From Silene latifolia (Eukaryota > Streptophyta > Magnoliopsida > Caryophyllales > Caryophyllaceae), in the NCBI RefSeq assembly GCF_048544455.1, contig NC_133538.1, positions 19,867,969 to 19,931,968 on the forward strand: a stretch of 64,000 nt of DNA, given 5' to 3'. Below, in pieces: positions 12,450 to 24,700 of the stretch. The stretch's first letter is position 1. Each line of letters opens with the position of its first letter. The position numbers were made by a program, and so were the translations under genes. The notes under the pieces were generated by a model, which was not told the origin of the DNA, did no database searches, and saw nothing but the letters and a program-made list of their open reading frames with translations.

Positions 12450-14143
12450 ATGTCGACTTCCAGGCAAGAAAATAAGAGGACTAGAGAAAGGAGAGCCCGG
12501 GTTCAGCAACCCGAGATGATTCCTGAAGAGGTTGTGTCTTCGGAGGATGATTTGTCTCCTTTAGACGATTATCCATTTATCGAATTTTGTGACAAAGCAC
12601 AGAAGGACAGGTTTGAGTATCTGTTAACTAAGTCTATGAGTGCCACTCGATGTGTTGATAGGAAAATTTTGCGCACATTGAAGATCGATGACATTATGTT
12701 TGGCATGTTTAATGAGATCGGGTTGCAGGGTCTTTTCACACTACATGAATTATCTTACCCTGCTTTAACTCTTGAATTTCTGAGTTCATTTACTTACCTT
12801 CCCAGTGATCATCTTATCAAATTTTGTTTGCTTAATGTTGAACGGTCTTTAACCTTTGACCGTCTGTCTGAAATACTGGGAATAGATAAGCATACTGACG
12901 GGAACTTGTATGGTGTTGGTGGGTTGTCCGTTGTTCATTATTTTCCATTATTTACCGGTTATGCGGACGCCGACGTCAGTGCTATGGCTTTGTTGGACAT
13001 CCAACACGTTTGTCTTCGTATGTTTTTGAGGTATTTGAGCTATTTGTTGTATGGCCGAACAGACAAGAGCAAGACCTCCACTATTGAGGTCCTAATCCTT
13101 GCTAGTTACTTGAATCCTTATAGGGAGGAGACATTCCAGTTCTCTCCCCCTGCTCTTGTGTGTGTGGCCTTTGATCGGATGATTGGGAGGTACGGGAACC
13201 TTGACTGTGGTGCTCTTGTCACCAAGATTGCTAGGGTTGTTTGTGATTTTGAGGGTGATGACCCATATGAGCCCATGGCTGATTATGAGCCACTTGTTGA
13301 TGATGACCACCTTCGGTATGACATTTCTTATCTTGACATCAATAATGGGAAGGACCATTACTGGAGGGTCCGGGGCGAGTCTTACATGCTTCTACCTTGC
13401 GCCTGTTTACCTGCTGTCGACCCCCTCGAGGAGAGTACGACTGTGGAGCGACCCCCACCCGTTACTTATCTGATTCCTGAGGACCTTCTGGTCACTTTTC
13501 TTGGGTCTAGTACTACTACCACTACCGGCGGGCGCCGGAGACGTCGTGCACCCACTACCCATCTGCCAGGCTCATTCCAGCCTGCTCCTCCTCCACCTCC
13601 TTCAGCCTATCCCACTTCAGGCTATGCTTCAGGTTACCATTTTGATCCCGTTATTGAACGGGAAGTGAGGATGCATACGGGCATCAACACTGCTTTGACA
13701 GAGAGGAGGATGTGGGAACAGATGGAGGCTATGTCTTTAGCTTCCGGGGGCAGTATCGCGGTGTGTCACCTTCTTATTACACCACTCCTGGTGACGACAG
13801 CCATGTGTTCCATCTTTACGGAGTGACTCCTACGGAGTTTGGACAGTTTAGCACCGCCTACGGTGCATTAGGCCGTCCCTTCTACACTCCAGTCCGCCCC
13901 CCTCAGCCTATTTCTGTTTTTGCGGAGGACACAGGTATCCCTTGTTCTCAGAGAGGCCCGTTTGGCCAGTTTAGTGCTTCTACTTCCACTGCTGCTGCTG
14001 CTACTGGAGGCAATCGTGGTCGAGGCCGTGTTAGGAGACCCACCCGTGGTAGAGGCCATGGCGCTCCAGTCCCAAATCCTGAGCTTATGTCCTTATATGC
14101 CGAGATTGATGGTTTTGATGATACTGCTGATGAAGCCCAGTAG
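12450..14143 (+). pseudogene. ATHILA-type third ORF (Athila ORF-1/env-position protein), frameshifted
   Basis: ATG at 12450 opens a 458-codon frame (MSTSRQENKRTRERRARVQQ) to 13826. It has a charged N-terminus, then a globular region with FIEFCDKAQKDRFEYLL, YPALTLEFLSSFTY and LTFDRLSEILGI, typical of the plant-transposon domain found after pol in Athila elements (remembered family pattern). A one-base difference in the G5 run near 13746-13750 moves the sensible frame to another register, which continues to a TAG at 14141-14143. The tail is Gly/Arg-rich (GGNRGRGRVRRPTRGRGHG), as in nucleic-acid-binding tails. It occupies the env position, but no clear signal peptide or membrane segment was seen. 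Confidence 0.75.
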
Positions 14144-15869
14144 TGACAACTGGTCACTACATCCCTCTCTTTCCAGCTGGTTTGGGGGAGGCTACTGCAT
14201 TACAGTTGGTATTATCTTTCTTTTTGCTTTTATTGCATTTCCTTTTTACCCTCTTCCCTTTGTTAGTTGTGTCCCATAGGTTGCTGGATTTCTGTGTGAC
14301 TGCTATGCTGTAGGCGTCACAATGAGGACACTGTGACATTTAGGTTTGGGGGAGTGTGTTTATTTATGTTGTGTGCTTTTATTTATTGTTGTGTGAAAAA
14401 AAATTGAAAAAATTATAAAATACAAAAACATGTTTTTATTTACTTTTGTTTATTTTGAGTCAAGTCTTGGTGAATTGTATAGCGATGATGATAACTTGCT
14501 TTGTCTTTGCATTTGAGTCTCATTTAGTTGTTCATGTACATTGTTTTGACCTGTTAGCTTTGATAAACAAAGCTCTTTACTCAAGTCTTGACCGTCACAA
14601 TATGCCTTATGCCGAGTAGACTTGACTTTATTTTGTTGGTAAACCACTTAAATTTCTGAGGTCTTTAGAGCTTCCTAGGCCGGGAACATTAATAAACCGG
14701 TCTCATTGTTATTTAGGCTGATGAGTGTGGTCTCCTTGTGGTATATGTAATATCAAACTGCATAAGTGTGACATTAGTTTCTTAGCTTTTGCGCGTTCAT
14801 TTGATTAAGTACATGTGGATAGGCGATTCTTATCGTTCAAATAAGCCTTACATCACCCAGTTTTGTTAGCCCGTTTGAACCATGTAGCCACTTTATATCC
14901 TATTTCTTAGCTACATTCTAGAATTTGCCTACCTTTTTCGGGACAGTCGCAGTTGTTTGAGCCTTATTGTTATAGCTACTTTGGTTGGGTTGGGACTTTT
15001 AATTGTCATGTGGGTAGTAGCTATCTTTTTGTAACAATTGTGTGACCTCTTATGTTGAAAAAGAAGTATTATGAAGCAAAAGAAAAGAAAAAAAAAGGGA
15101 ACAAAAAAAAAGAAAAGAGCTTCGAAAAAAAAAGTTCAGAAGAAGAAAAAAAAAGAGAAAGAAAAGAAAAGGAAAAAGAAAAAATGGATAATGTTTGCTT
15201 CATTGAATTATGTTAGGAGGTCGTGTGTGGTAATTTCTGGAGTCTAATGCACATTTGGAGAGCTTCTTCATTTCTCTCATATGTTGTCAAAAGTTGAGAT
15301 TATTTCTCCAGTTGGATGATTGTTTTATTACTTATTAGATTTGGCTATTGGTCTAGCGCTGCGACTACCGTCTGAGCCTCGCATTACCCATACGTGCTTT
15401 TGCACAAGCCACTTCTATACCCATGCCACTTTACCACCATTCTGTCCTTGATACATGTACTTGGTCTGTTTCGTGAATGCGTATTAGTTGGAGAATCTCT
15501 TATCACATTAGATTGCATGCATATCTCATAATTTGAGTGAGAGTCTTATTCCTTTCTATCTTACATATATATCACCTATTATGAGTGCATGAGTGAAACC
15601 GCGAGAATCCAACAGAATTGTCTTACAAGGTTGAAAAGTATTCGGCTGAGTCTCGGTATCATGTCACATCTTGAGTAAGAGCTGCATGAGTCTATTACCC
15701 GTGCTTTTGAATTTGTTTTATTAGCACAACTTCGGTCATTACTTTGTTATAGATATGGATAGCTGAGATTTGTATGTGCCTAGACATTTGCTCTGAGTTA
15801 TTCATTCACCATTTGTTTGTTGTCCTTTGTTTTGGCCTGATTGCTTTACTTGAGGACAAGCAAAGGTTT
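14144..15869 (+). other. Athila 3' non-coding region
   Basis: No gene. Two extra copies of the polypurine word GGTTTGGGGGAG lie at 14179-14190 and 14343-14354. An A/G-only stretch of about 130 bp (about 15055-15186) is dominated by AAAAG words. Confidence 0.7.
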
Positions 15870-15881
15870 GGTTTGGGGGAG
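15870..15881 (+). promoter_or_regulatory. Polypurine tract
   Basis: GGTTTGGGGGAG two bases before the 3' LTR start at 15884. In this family the tract primes plus-strand DNA synthesis. Confidence 0.85.
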
Positions 15882-15883
15882 TT

Positions 15884-17074
15884 TGATGTATCACTTTCAT
15901 ATATACTTTTATAGCTCCCTTTATACCATTTTACTTACCGTTTCGTGCCTATTATATCATTTATATGCTTTATTTCAATGAATTGTCGATACTGCCGCTA
16001 TTTTGTGTTTTGATGCAGAAATGACTCAATACGAGTATGATCAAGCTAAGATTAGCATGGCGGCGACGGCACAGAAGAATACACAAAGCATGGCACGGGA
16101 AACGAGGAAGTACGAAGACTAGAAGTGAAAGAAGAGAAGAAACCGTCTGTGAAGCAGGTTCCTCGATCGAGTCACCACTGACTCGATCGAGCAGCTGTCC
16201 TCGATCGAGTCACCTCGACTCGATCGAGATCCTCTCTGCGACTAATTTCCGGAATTTCCTAAAACGATTATCTTTTGTTATAAATTAGAAACTCGTGTTT
16301 TATTGTTAGACTACGTTATATTTTGCTTGGATACTGCTGGAAACCTCTCTTAGAACCCTAATCTTTCCCTTGTATGGTACTAATCTTTCCTCATTAATTA
16401 ATTATTATTGTTTTATGTTCATTAATTCTTGCTTTATACTTTCAATCATGTGTTCATCTTTAATCATCATTGTTGTTGTTATTATAATTATGAGTAGCTA
16501 ATCCCATCATCTAGGATGAAGGGGATCTAGGTTTATTAAAAGGGAAAATCAATTAGTTGCTATTGATATCGTTAAAGTTGTTGTTTGATTGTTGTACTTC
16601 TTCTAGTTAATCAACTTGAGGCCTGAGTTATTAATTAGTGTAGCGAATTGATTCCATCGCCGACCGGGTTAGAATTGATATAGGCTGCGACAATCATATA
16701 GAGAGTATCTAATCATAGCGACCGCATGTTAGAATCGGTCTAAAGGGCATAATGGAGTCGACCGATCTTATGACCTTAAACAACTTGATAGATTTAGTAA
16801 TTGATTGATAATCCCCGACTGATTGACCTAGTGAACCGTAAATCCTAGACTTTTAATAATATCGTTAAAACATCATTTAATTACTTGCAATTAGTTTATT
16901 ACAATCAACACAAAACAAACCCCCCAAAATTGGTTACCTTAGACAGCTTAAATATTTGTAGACCTAGCTTTTACCGCCTCCCTGTGGATTCGATACCTGT
17001 CTTACCACTAGCTATTCTTGTTAGTCCTGAGATAGATTTATTTTGATTAAGGTGATACGACTTTAGCCTTATCA
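15884..17074 (+). repeat. 3' LTR of the Athila-like element
   Basis: 1191-bp LTR, the undeleted partner of 4459-5598. Base differences between the two LTRs are few outside the palindrome area and the 49-bp gap, pointing to fairly recent insertion (not quantified). It ends TTATCA at 17074 and is followed by the GTTCT target duplication. Confidence 0.93.
16162..16228. repeat. Paired CTCGATCGAG palindromes, 3' LTR
   Basis: Four intact sites starting at 16162, 16182, 16200 and 16219 (spacings 20 and 19 bp). The second site is intact here but mutated in the 5' LTR. Confidence 0.92.
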
Positions 17075-17373
17075 GTTCTATTGTTTGCATGTTGTCGTAG
17101 TTCATCTTTGCATTAGCCTTCATTTCCTCGTTGAAATTTGCTGCAGCTGCTCATTGGAATTTGCTGGTGGTCCAATCTGAAGGCTTTGGTTGCTCGGTAG
17201 TCTACTGCAGCGATATTTCCTAGTACAACTATTACACTTGTACTAAATGACATCAAATTAAGTCCTGAAACTGAAATACATAACATAGTCCAAATAACGG
17301 TGCAAAAACATAAAGAAACAGTCAGGTTATAAAACATAGTCCAAAACCGAAAAAACACTAATAATAAAGTTTT

Positions 17374-19985
17374 TTAAATATCCAGTGGAGCCTTTCCCAT
17401 TTTGATATCTTGCTGTTTTGTTGCAGATGATTTGTCCGACGTTTCAACAATTACCACATTATCTTTCTGTGGCGTTAACTCCTCAACTTCCCTGACAGGT
17501 TCGCCTTCAGTCATCTCCCTCAACTTTTCCTAACACATAATAATATTGTAAGTAAAAAGATTAAGCAGTAGGATTTCACGTAATAAAGGGAAAGGAATTT
17601 AAAACATCAACCATCATGGAGTCAGTGTTGTTGGTATCCTTGCTGGACGATGAAATTGACATTGATTTTTCCTGTTGCATTAAGACATGAATTTTGTTTA
17701 TGTAAAATATACAGATTGTACTGTAAAATTTAGAGTATGTAAATTGAAGTACCTTTGATGCAGCATGGATGTTTTTCCACTTAGATATTGTCGTAGGATC
17801 ATCAGATAAGCATATGACACCATAGGAGGGCGATTTCTGCTCAATGTTGAACTCTTTTGTAACCCTAATTTTGACAATAAATTCCTTCTCAATAAGAGCC
17901 CTGAAATCTGGTGGTGGCACAAGGGTGAAAATCTGAAATGGAGAACGAAAATTATTAGACGAAAATGCCAAAATGTGATAATTGATGTTCTGAAATTAAT
18001 AGTAAAAATAATTTGAGGAATACATCATCTTCATCAAGTATTTGTTGGGCTGTTTTTCCAAGCAACTCCGTCATGGCGTCATCCCAAACGATAAATTCAC
18101 ATAAGTTGCTGCCTTCATACGTCACAAAGAATTTAACTTGGAACCTGTTTTGAAACAAAATTGTGATGTTTTAGTTGTGTTGTTTTTGTTTGTTGTAATT
18201 TTATGTCATTTATTTGTTGTAATTGTAATTTTTGGACTCCCGAGTTGTATTACATAGTATTGTGTAAATAAATAAATACCACATGTTAGGATAGTATTTT
18301 TGTACCTAGGAATAGCTGATTTCGTGCCAACCCCCTTTAAAGAGCATGGTGGTTTGTTTGGTCGTTCTTTATCACAATACCATAAGCCGTCATCCTTCAT
18401 TTGAACTTTTGATCTACATTCCGTGCATGAATTGTAGAACCAACTCACACCAGATGTTGCCAATTCTACAAATGTAGCCAAAGTCACATATGAACCTCCT
18501 TGAGTCAAGGTCTGAATTTCGTCTAATGACTTAATGTTTGCACTTGCGAGAATGGCTGGATGGTGAGTTGCATTGTCTGGAACACCAAACAGATTTTGGA
18601 CCCCTTCAGCAGCTGGGAAACTGGTAATGATACAATGAAACTTTATCAATAATTTGGCCTGTTTGTTTCTTTTTACTTATATTTGTACTTTTTCTGATGT
18701 GTTTTTTGAATTTGATGATATTTAAGTTTGAGTTGCTGGAATCGTAACTCAATAATTTGATGAAACTTTATCAATAATTTGACATGCAAACAGAACAACT
18801 TTGAAAAGAAATGTTTTAAAATTTAAGTTGTTGGAATCGTAACTCAAGTTTGACATGCAAACAGAACAACTTTAATTACCGTTGGTTGAATTGACGAACT
18901 TCAAACATATCGGGGTTGATTAAAATTTGACTTGCTCCCCATGTTGTGGCGATGCTCACTTCCCCTAAATCATATTATTGATCATATGGCATTAGATTAA
19001 ACTGAAATGCTTGCGTAAAATGTATTTTGCATTGTATACAGTGTAAGAATTATTGCATAAAATATGGAGTATATATTCTTACCATTATAGACAAATCTTT
19101 TGATGTAGAGCAAAACCAAAGTTGGTTTGTTTTTGTTTTTGAATTCATTCTCAATTTTTGTCATTTGATCAACATAATCACCAAAAACTGTACAACACAG
19201 TTGCTCATTCCTGAAAAAAAATTGTGTTTATAAGATACATGTTTTGTTAAAAAAGAAGATTTTTGTTTACACAAACTACAAAATAAAAAGGTAGTGTATT
19301 ACTCATAGTTTCCTAGAACGATTGTCATCCTCTTTGTTCCATCACCGTTGAGTTTGATTGGGTAAACATGTTCAAGTTGTCCAATAACATCTGTATAGTT
19401 AGACATTTGTTACTTAAAATGAATTTTGTCAGAAATTTTGGTGGAGATTAGGTGAAAGATGCATACAAACATAGAGTTTATCCGGCATTGCGCCCATAGC
19501 AAAGTCTTTGAATGTGTAGAAGGTATGAACCGTATGACGAATGTCTGGAATTGGTGCTGGTATGACCTTTGTACTGTACTTGAACCAGATCTTGCATTGA
19601 TGATATGTTGCCATGTCGTAGCCGAGTCTATTGGACGAAGTATTAAATTTCCTTATCTTATATGTGTCACCTTCATTGAGCACTTCTAAGAAAATCTTCA
19701 CCAAACTCTTCTTGATTGTTGCTTGTATGGTATCTCCCTGTTAACAACAATGTTATATTAGTTTGGTACGATAAATTAAACATAAATGGTGGAGTAATAT
19801 GATGTAAAAATGTAAATAAGGTGAGCATACATTTTGGTCAGCAAGTATAAGTTCTACGCCTTGTACCACAGATGGATTCTTGTCCGATTTTCGTAGCCAC
19901 ATACAAATTACCGGACCTTGATAAATTCCGTCCTTGGAGTAATCTCCTTGATGCTTGAAATTGGAATTACTTCATGATTTGCCAT
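17374..19985 (-). CDS. RPA70-like OB-fold single-stranded-DNA-binding protein, 10 exons, probable frameshift
   Basis: Exons by GT-AG and frame: 19831-19985, 19467-19737, 19303-19390, 19083-19210, 18880-18964, 18306-18620, 18024-18144, 17753-17932, 17606-17671, 17374-17529; about 521 residues. The first OB fold has IKEITPRTEFIKVR then ICMWLRKSDKNPS, QATIKKSLVKIF and RLGYDMATYHQCKIWF. A second has YVIGQLEHVYPIKLNGDGTKRM and VSIATTWGASQILINPD. The C-terminal Rep_fac-A_C-like domain has a four-Cys zinc ribbon (CTECRSK, WYC, KPPC) and EGSNLCEFIVWDDAM. Family role: binding single-stranded DNA in replication, repair or recombination. Exon 1 is one base short: TAA at 19908-19910 follows VR, and the conserved sequence resumes in the next frame. 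This may be a pseudogene or a sequence error. The Athila 3' LTR ends 300 bp beyond its stop codon. Confidence 0.75.
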
Positions 19986-21704
19986 GTTTATGAATATTGT
20001 TTGATGGTGTAAATGATAGTGTGATGTTTGGTTCTGTTTATTTTATATAAGGTACAGACTTGCAGTTGCCCTAATTAGTGGGAAAAACTGCTGCTAACTT
20101 CTCTTTATCAGTACTCCACTCCTCCACTCCTCCACTATGTTTGTAACTGAAGTATAACCATTATTCTCCTGGAATGTTCTGTTCATGCTCGAAATCTAAA
20201 AGGCCAGGGGAATGTGGATTGGACTGATGTTGGCCCAAGAGTGCAAATTTGAGTTATTATCGTAAATCATAAATTATGATGAAAATTAGGCCGTTCTAAT
20301 AAACTTGTTGACGCGGATTTTTCTTGGTAGCCTAACATTGCCACCTTCCGTAACTGGAATGGCGGCTGTTAGATAGTTGCCTGAAATTTTTGCTCCAAGT
20401 AAATTCTCGGTGATGATTGGCGGTCTGACCAAATCTGAGAGGATGTTTTAAACTATGATTTAAATTTTTGAGATGTATCATTTTGAAATTATTTTGAAAT
20501 TATTATAATAGTTCCATAGTTTTGGTAATTATTAAAACGAATATTTTGTAATGCTATTTTGAAAATAATTACTTCTTTAAAGTATTTGATTATCGATATT
20601 TTTTATTATGATATTTTATTTACATTGGCTATTTATATGTGATATTTAACTTTATCAAAACTTGTAATCATTAAGTATTTAGATTTTGTAATCATTTTGG
20701 CTATTTATATAGTTTTGCAGATTATAAATCTTAAAATTTTGTAAGCTGTATAGCTATTTTTATGATTTTGCAAATTATTGTTTGGCTATTTTACTATGTA
20801 GTTTATTTACAATTGTCTTTTTTTTAAATAGTAGTTAATTTTCTTGTATATATGTGAAAATTGTATTTGTAATTTGGTAATAATTGTAATGTAAAATGAT
20901 GTAGTTGATTTTATTGTAATATAAAATCTTGAAATTTTATTTGGGTATTCTGCATAATTACGTATTACATATTTTTGGGCAAATAATTGAATCAGTCTCC
21001 TCGAATTGCATGAATAATTTAATCAATCGGCGCGAATGATTAGATGAGTATGTAGCGAACAATTACGCAAGTAACATCAGAACAAACTATTTGGCAATTA
21101 AATCCGTACTTTTATATGTGAGACCCGCAATGTCGGAATTGGAAAAAAGAAATTGCTTTTGCTGACGTGGACGCACAGGAATGCGTTAAATGTTATTGTA
21201 TTTATTAAGATAAGATAGTTTGTTCATTTATTTAAGGACGACAGTGTAATAATGCAACCAAGGGTATTATATAGAAAGAGTATTCCCATATAGTGGCTCA
21301 AGTGGTCAATATTCACTGGTCACATATAGTTTCTACAAATATAAAAAGCAACAGACGTAAAATTTATCTAGTTTCATTCGTTTGATTTATTGAAGAGGAA
21401 GAAGAAAAAAAGAGAAGGTAATTAGTGCACATTGAAACTAAAATATGGTCAAGATTGACTCTGGATTATTAAAAAGATAAATGGGAATAATATTAATGGA
21501 ATAGAAGACGTACAACCAAGGGTTGTACATCGACAAACAAGATACAACAGACAAACCCGATCATAAAAACCCGACTCTCAGAGAAGAGAAAGCTGGATAA
21601 TCAAAGCAATCTCTCCAATTTCACTCCTTCATTTTTGAGAAGAAAAACCCGCTTGCTATAAATACAATAATATACACCCAAAAAATACAGCAAACCAGAC
21701 AATG
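19986..21704. other. Intergenic, no gene recognised
   Basis: AT-rich region between the RPA-like gene and the end of VPS41. It would include the promoter of the RPA-like gene and the 3' UTR of VPS41. No repeat with clear ends was found. Confidence 0.5.
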
Positions 21705-24700
21705 TCATCTAGCTGCATTGGTACATAAAATACATCGAAACAGAGGAGAGTCTGATGGTCTTTCATCACGCTCTTCTTCGTTGTCATATTCATTGTAATC
21801 AGAATCATCATGGACCCCTTGATCGTCACTAAACGTATTGGCAGAATCCACGTAACAGTTCATATGGTAAGCATGGCAGCAAAAGAAGACGACAACCGAG
21901 ACACTTTGGATGGTGAAAGGGTCAAAGCACATGCAACATCGACCACCTGACCTAGTTTTCGACTTCAATTCCATGTTTTTCAAACTTAAATTTTGCGCCC
22001 TTGCTAAAGGCTCCGGTTTCCTTTTATCATCTCTTTTACTTCGTGCTTCCTCTTCCTCGTTGCTGATATAAATAGCATGCCTAGCTTCGTTGTAGCATTT
22101 GACCAAAAGATTGACTATGTCGGTCTGTTGAGCTCACCAAATTTCCAGCTCAGTTAAGTCATCTGACCACCATCCCAATTTTTTGTCCCATTTGACTTTG
22201 ATTGTCAACTGATGTCCACTTTATCCATTAATTTCAAATGTAAAATTTATCATAATTGATTTGTCAAAATTCTCAAAAATATTGTTATCTTCATTTTTTA
22301 AAAATGTCGTAACTATTGTATGTTTTGAGAAAATACCGATCAAAGTCGACATCTTTTGACTACTAAAAGTCAAATATATCCCAATAAATAAATGGATGGA
22401 GGGGGTTGCAAGTAAAGTTAAGATAGCAAGACTAAAAGCATTGGATCACCTTTAGAATATCGTTACAACCATGCCTTAGAGAAGTTTCAGTTCTATAGTC
22501 GGTAATAATTTTGACAAGCCGGTCCCTAAGCCTGCATAAGGCCATTCAAACAGCTATAAGAAGTGAAAAAAACAATATGACAAAGTTACTAATGCAATTA
22601 TGGCGACTTCTTTTGCTAATATTCGCAAAAAATATAACACGAGCTGACATACAAACTAAAAGCCTTATACTTTGAAATTTGAATTAAAATTAAAAGCAGG
22701 CACAAGTTCACTTTATGAATCAAAAGATCAATGCAAAAAAATAATGTCACTTACACGGCAAAAGAATATGCTTAGTTTCAATTTAGTCTATCTGATTCTC
22801 ATAGTCATAGTGTTATCAGGACTGCTCCTCGAAATATCTCTAATAGTCTAATACAGTTTTTCTAGTTTTTAAGAGAGAACCTTGCTGGAGCAACCTTCGA
22901 AGAGAATTCAGACAGCCGACTGTCCGACTAGGATAAAGCTCAGAAACAACAAATTACATCCCCTAAACTGACATATTACAATTGGGTTGTTCACATACAA
23001 GAGCATTCAAGGTATACTAGTTAGAATATTTCCAAATTAATTTGTAGGTTAATTGCTGGCTGCTAACGTCATTTTAGGTAATATTGCTTCTCATCACTTA
23101 AGTTTCTCATCTCAAACCAACCACCCTTATCCAGTACTCTTAATGTTCAACTCGTTACACACTGATACAAGATGCCAGTATGAGGTATATTTTAGACATA
23201 GAGTTGAATAGAAATATAAATATGTTGAAATGAGAGTGTGTTTGTGAGTATAATATACTCCCTACGTCATGCTATGTTCTTCACACTTCCCCTTTTGGGA
23301 TGTTCCCCCTCGGTTCGGCACGTCATAGGGTACTTTGTGACGTGGTTTCTGACAGGTCTGTGGTGTCAACGTGGTGGAGTGAGTGGCCTGTACCTGAGAA
23401 GCCATGGTAGGGGACTTGGGGTGGCTAAGGGAGGTGGGCGGGCAGATGACAGTCTAAGGCATTGTTTGGATATCCAAATGGAAAGGAAAGGGAGGGGAGG
23501 GGGAGGGAGGGAAGGGGGAATGGATGGTGAGAGTTTTCCCTCCAAATATTTCCTTAGTTGGAGGGGAAATTGTCTCTCTCCTAATCCCTCCCTTCCCATT
23601 CTCCAATTCCCTCTATTCAAACAAAGTGTAAGGGATGGGGAACGAGAGATGGGAGGTGGCATTTGGCATGACATTATGGGCTAAGTAGTATCAAGTAGAC
23701 TTGATTTCTTCTAATGATCCATCCACTCGGTCCTTTTCTCAAGTTATTTATCGTCTCCTTATATAAACATGTGCATAATTATGTAAACACCTATTGTGAA
23801 TGCACTTATCATTACAGCTGTGAAACAGTCATTATTATATATCATCCACAATGTGTTCCTGTTTTTTTTCTTTTTGTTTTTCTAATGCAGATGATAAACA
23901 AGAGAAACTGCATAACTTAACATGAAATTATCCAAGGAAGCCAGAACAAAATTTTAGAGGAATCAAACAAGCTAATAGCCAAGCAAAATCATTAGAACTG
24001 AGCAGAGATGGCGACACTGACCGGGGTATCTCTACTCCATCAGGTACAACATTTACAATATGTAGAGGATCAAGGTTGCCAACAGTATGCTCCAACAGCC
24101 TGCCAATCTGCCAATAGCAAAAGACATGGGTGCCAAAAACAGAAAATTGTGAAAATATGTAACTTGACAGGAATCAAAGGATAAACAAGATATATCATTG
24201 ACTGCTGCATTTAAAATATCTTCCATCATATACGTGGCCAGGCTTAAATATCAAAGAAAAGTTCCATTCAGAGTAGCACACTAGAATTACCATTTCAGGC
24301 CTCTGGGTAGATTGTCTGATCAATTCTTCCCAGACATCATCGTCATTTTGCATGCTTGCAAATTCTAAAGCCTGCAGACATCAACCATTAGTTCCATTAA
24401 ATACCAATTATATCCTAAAGGGACTTATACATAGTCACTTTGATAATCTCCAAAATGCAAAAACTCTGGTCAAATAAACTACCTCTTCCATATCACCCAA
24501 ATCATTTATGATAACAGCAAGGGCTTGTTTTGTATTTCCCATTCGTCCGAGAATAAAAGCTTGCTCTTTCAGAAAACCTTTTTTCACACAAATTTCGTGA
24601 GCCTGCAATCAATGAGTTTAAAGAATATTCAGAACACTTCTGATATTTTATATTCACAAAAAAGTCTGATATGCTAACCTTCTCCAGTGTATAGTGCTGA

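Larger units (their letters stand above)
4459..17074 (+). mobile_element. Athila-like Ty3/gypsy LTR retrotransposon, full length, coding-defective
   Basis: A 12.6-kb element with two similar LTRs that begin TGATG and end TTATCA. The flanking 5-bp target-site duplication GTTCT is at 4454-4458 and 17075-17079. Internal order is gag, protease, reverse transcriptase, RNase H, integrase, a third ORF of ATHILA type, a long 3' non-coding region and a GGTTTGGGGGAG polypurine tract next to the 3' LTR. The DLGAS protease motif, the gag type and the third ORF fit the Athila lineage. All ORFs carry stops or frameshifts, so the copy cannot move on its own. No clear primer-binding site was recognised after 5598. 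Confidence 0.93.

Noticed and set aside
13868-14059. Minus-strand Ser-rich ORF opposite the third Athila ORF
   Set aside because: Antisense shadow of a low-complexity coding segment.
23238-23684. 148-codon plus-strand ORF and 102-codon minus-strand ORF
   Set aside because: Lie in VPS41 intron 17 across a purine-rich MITE; low complexity.
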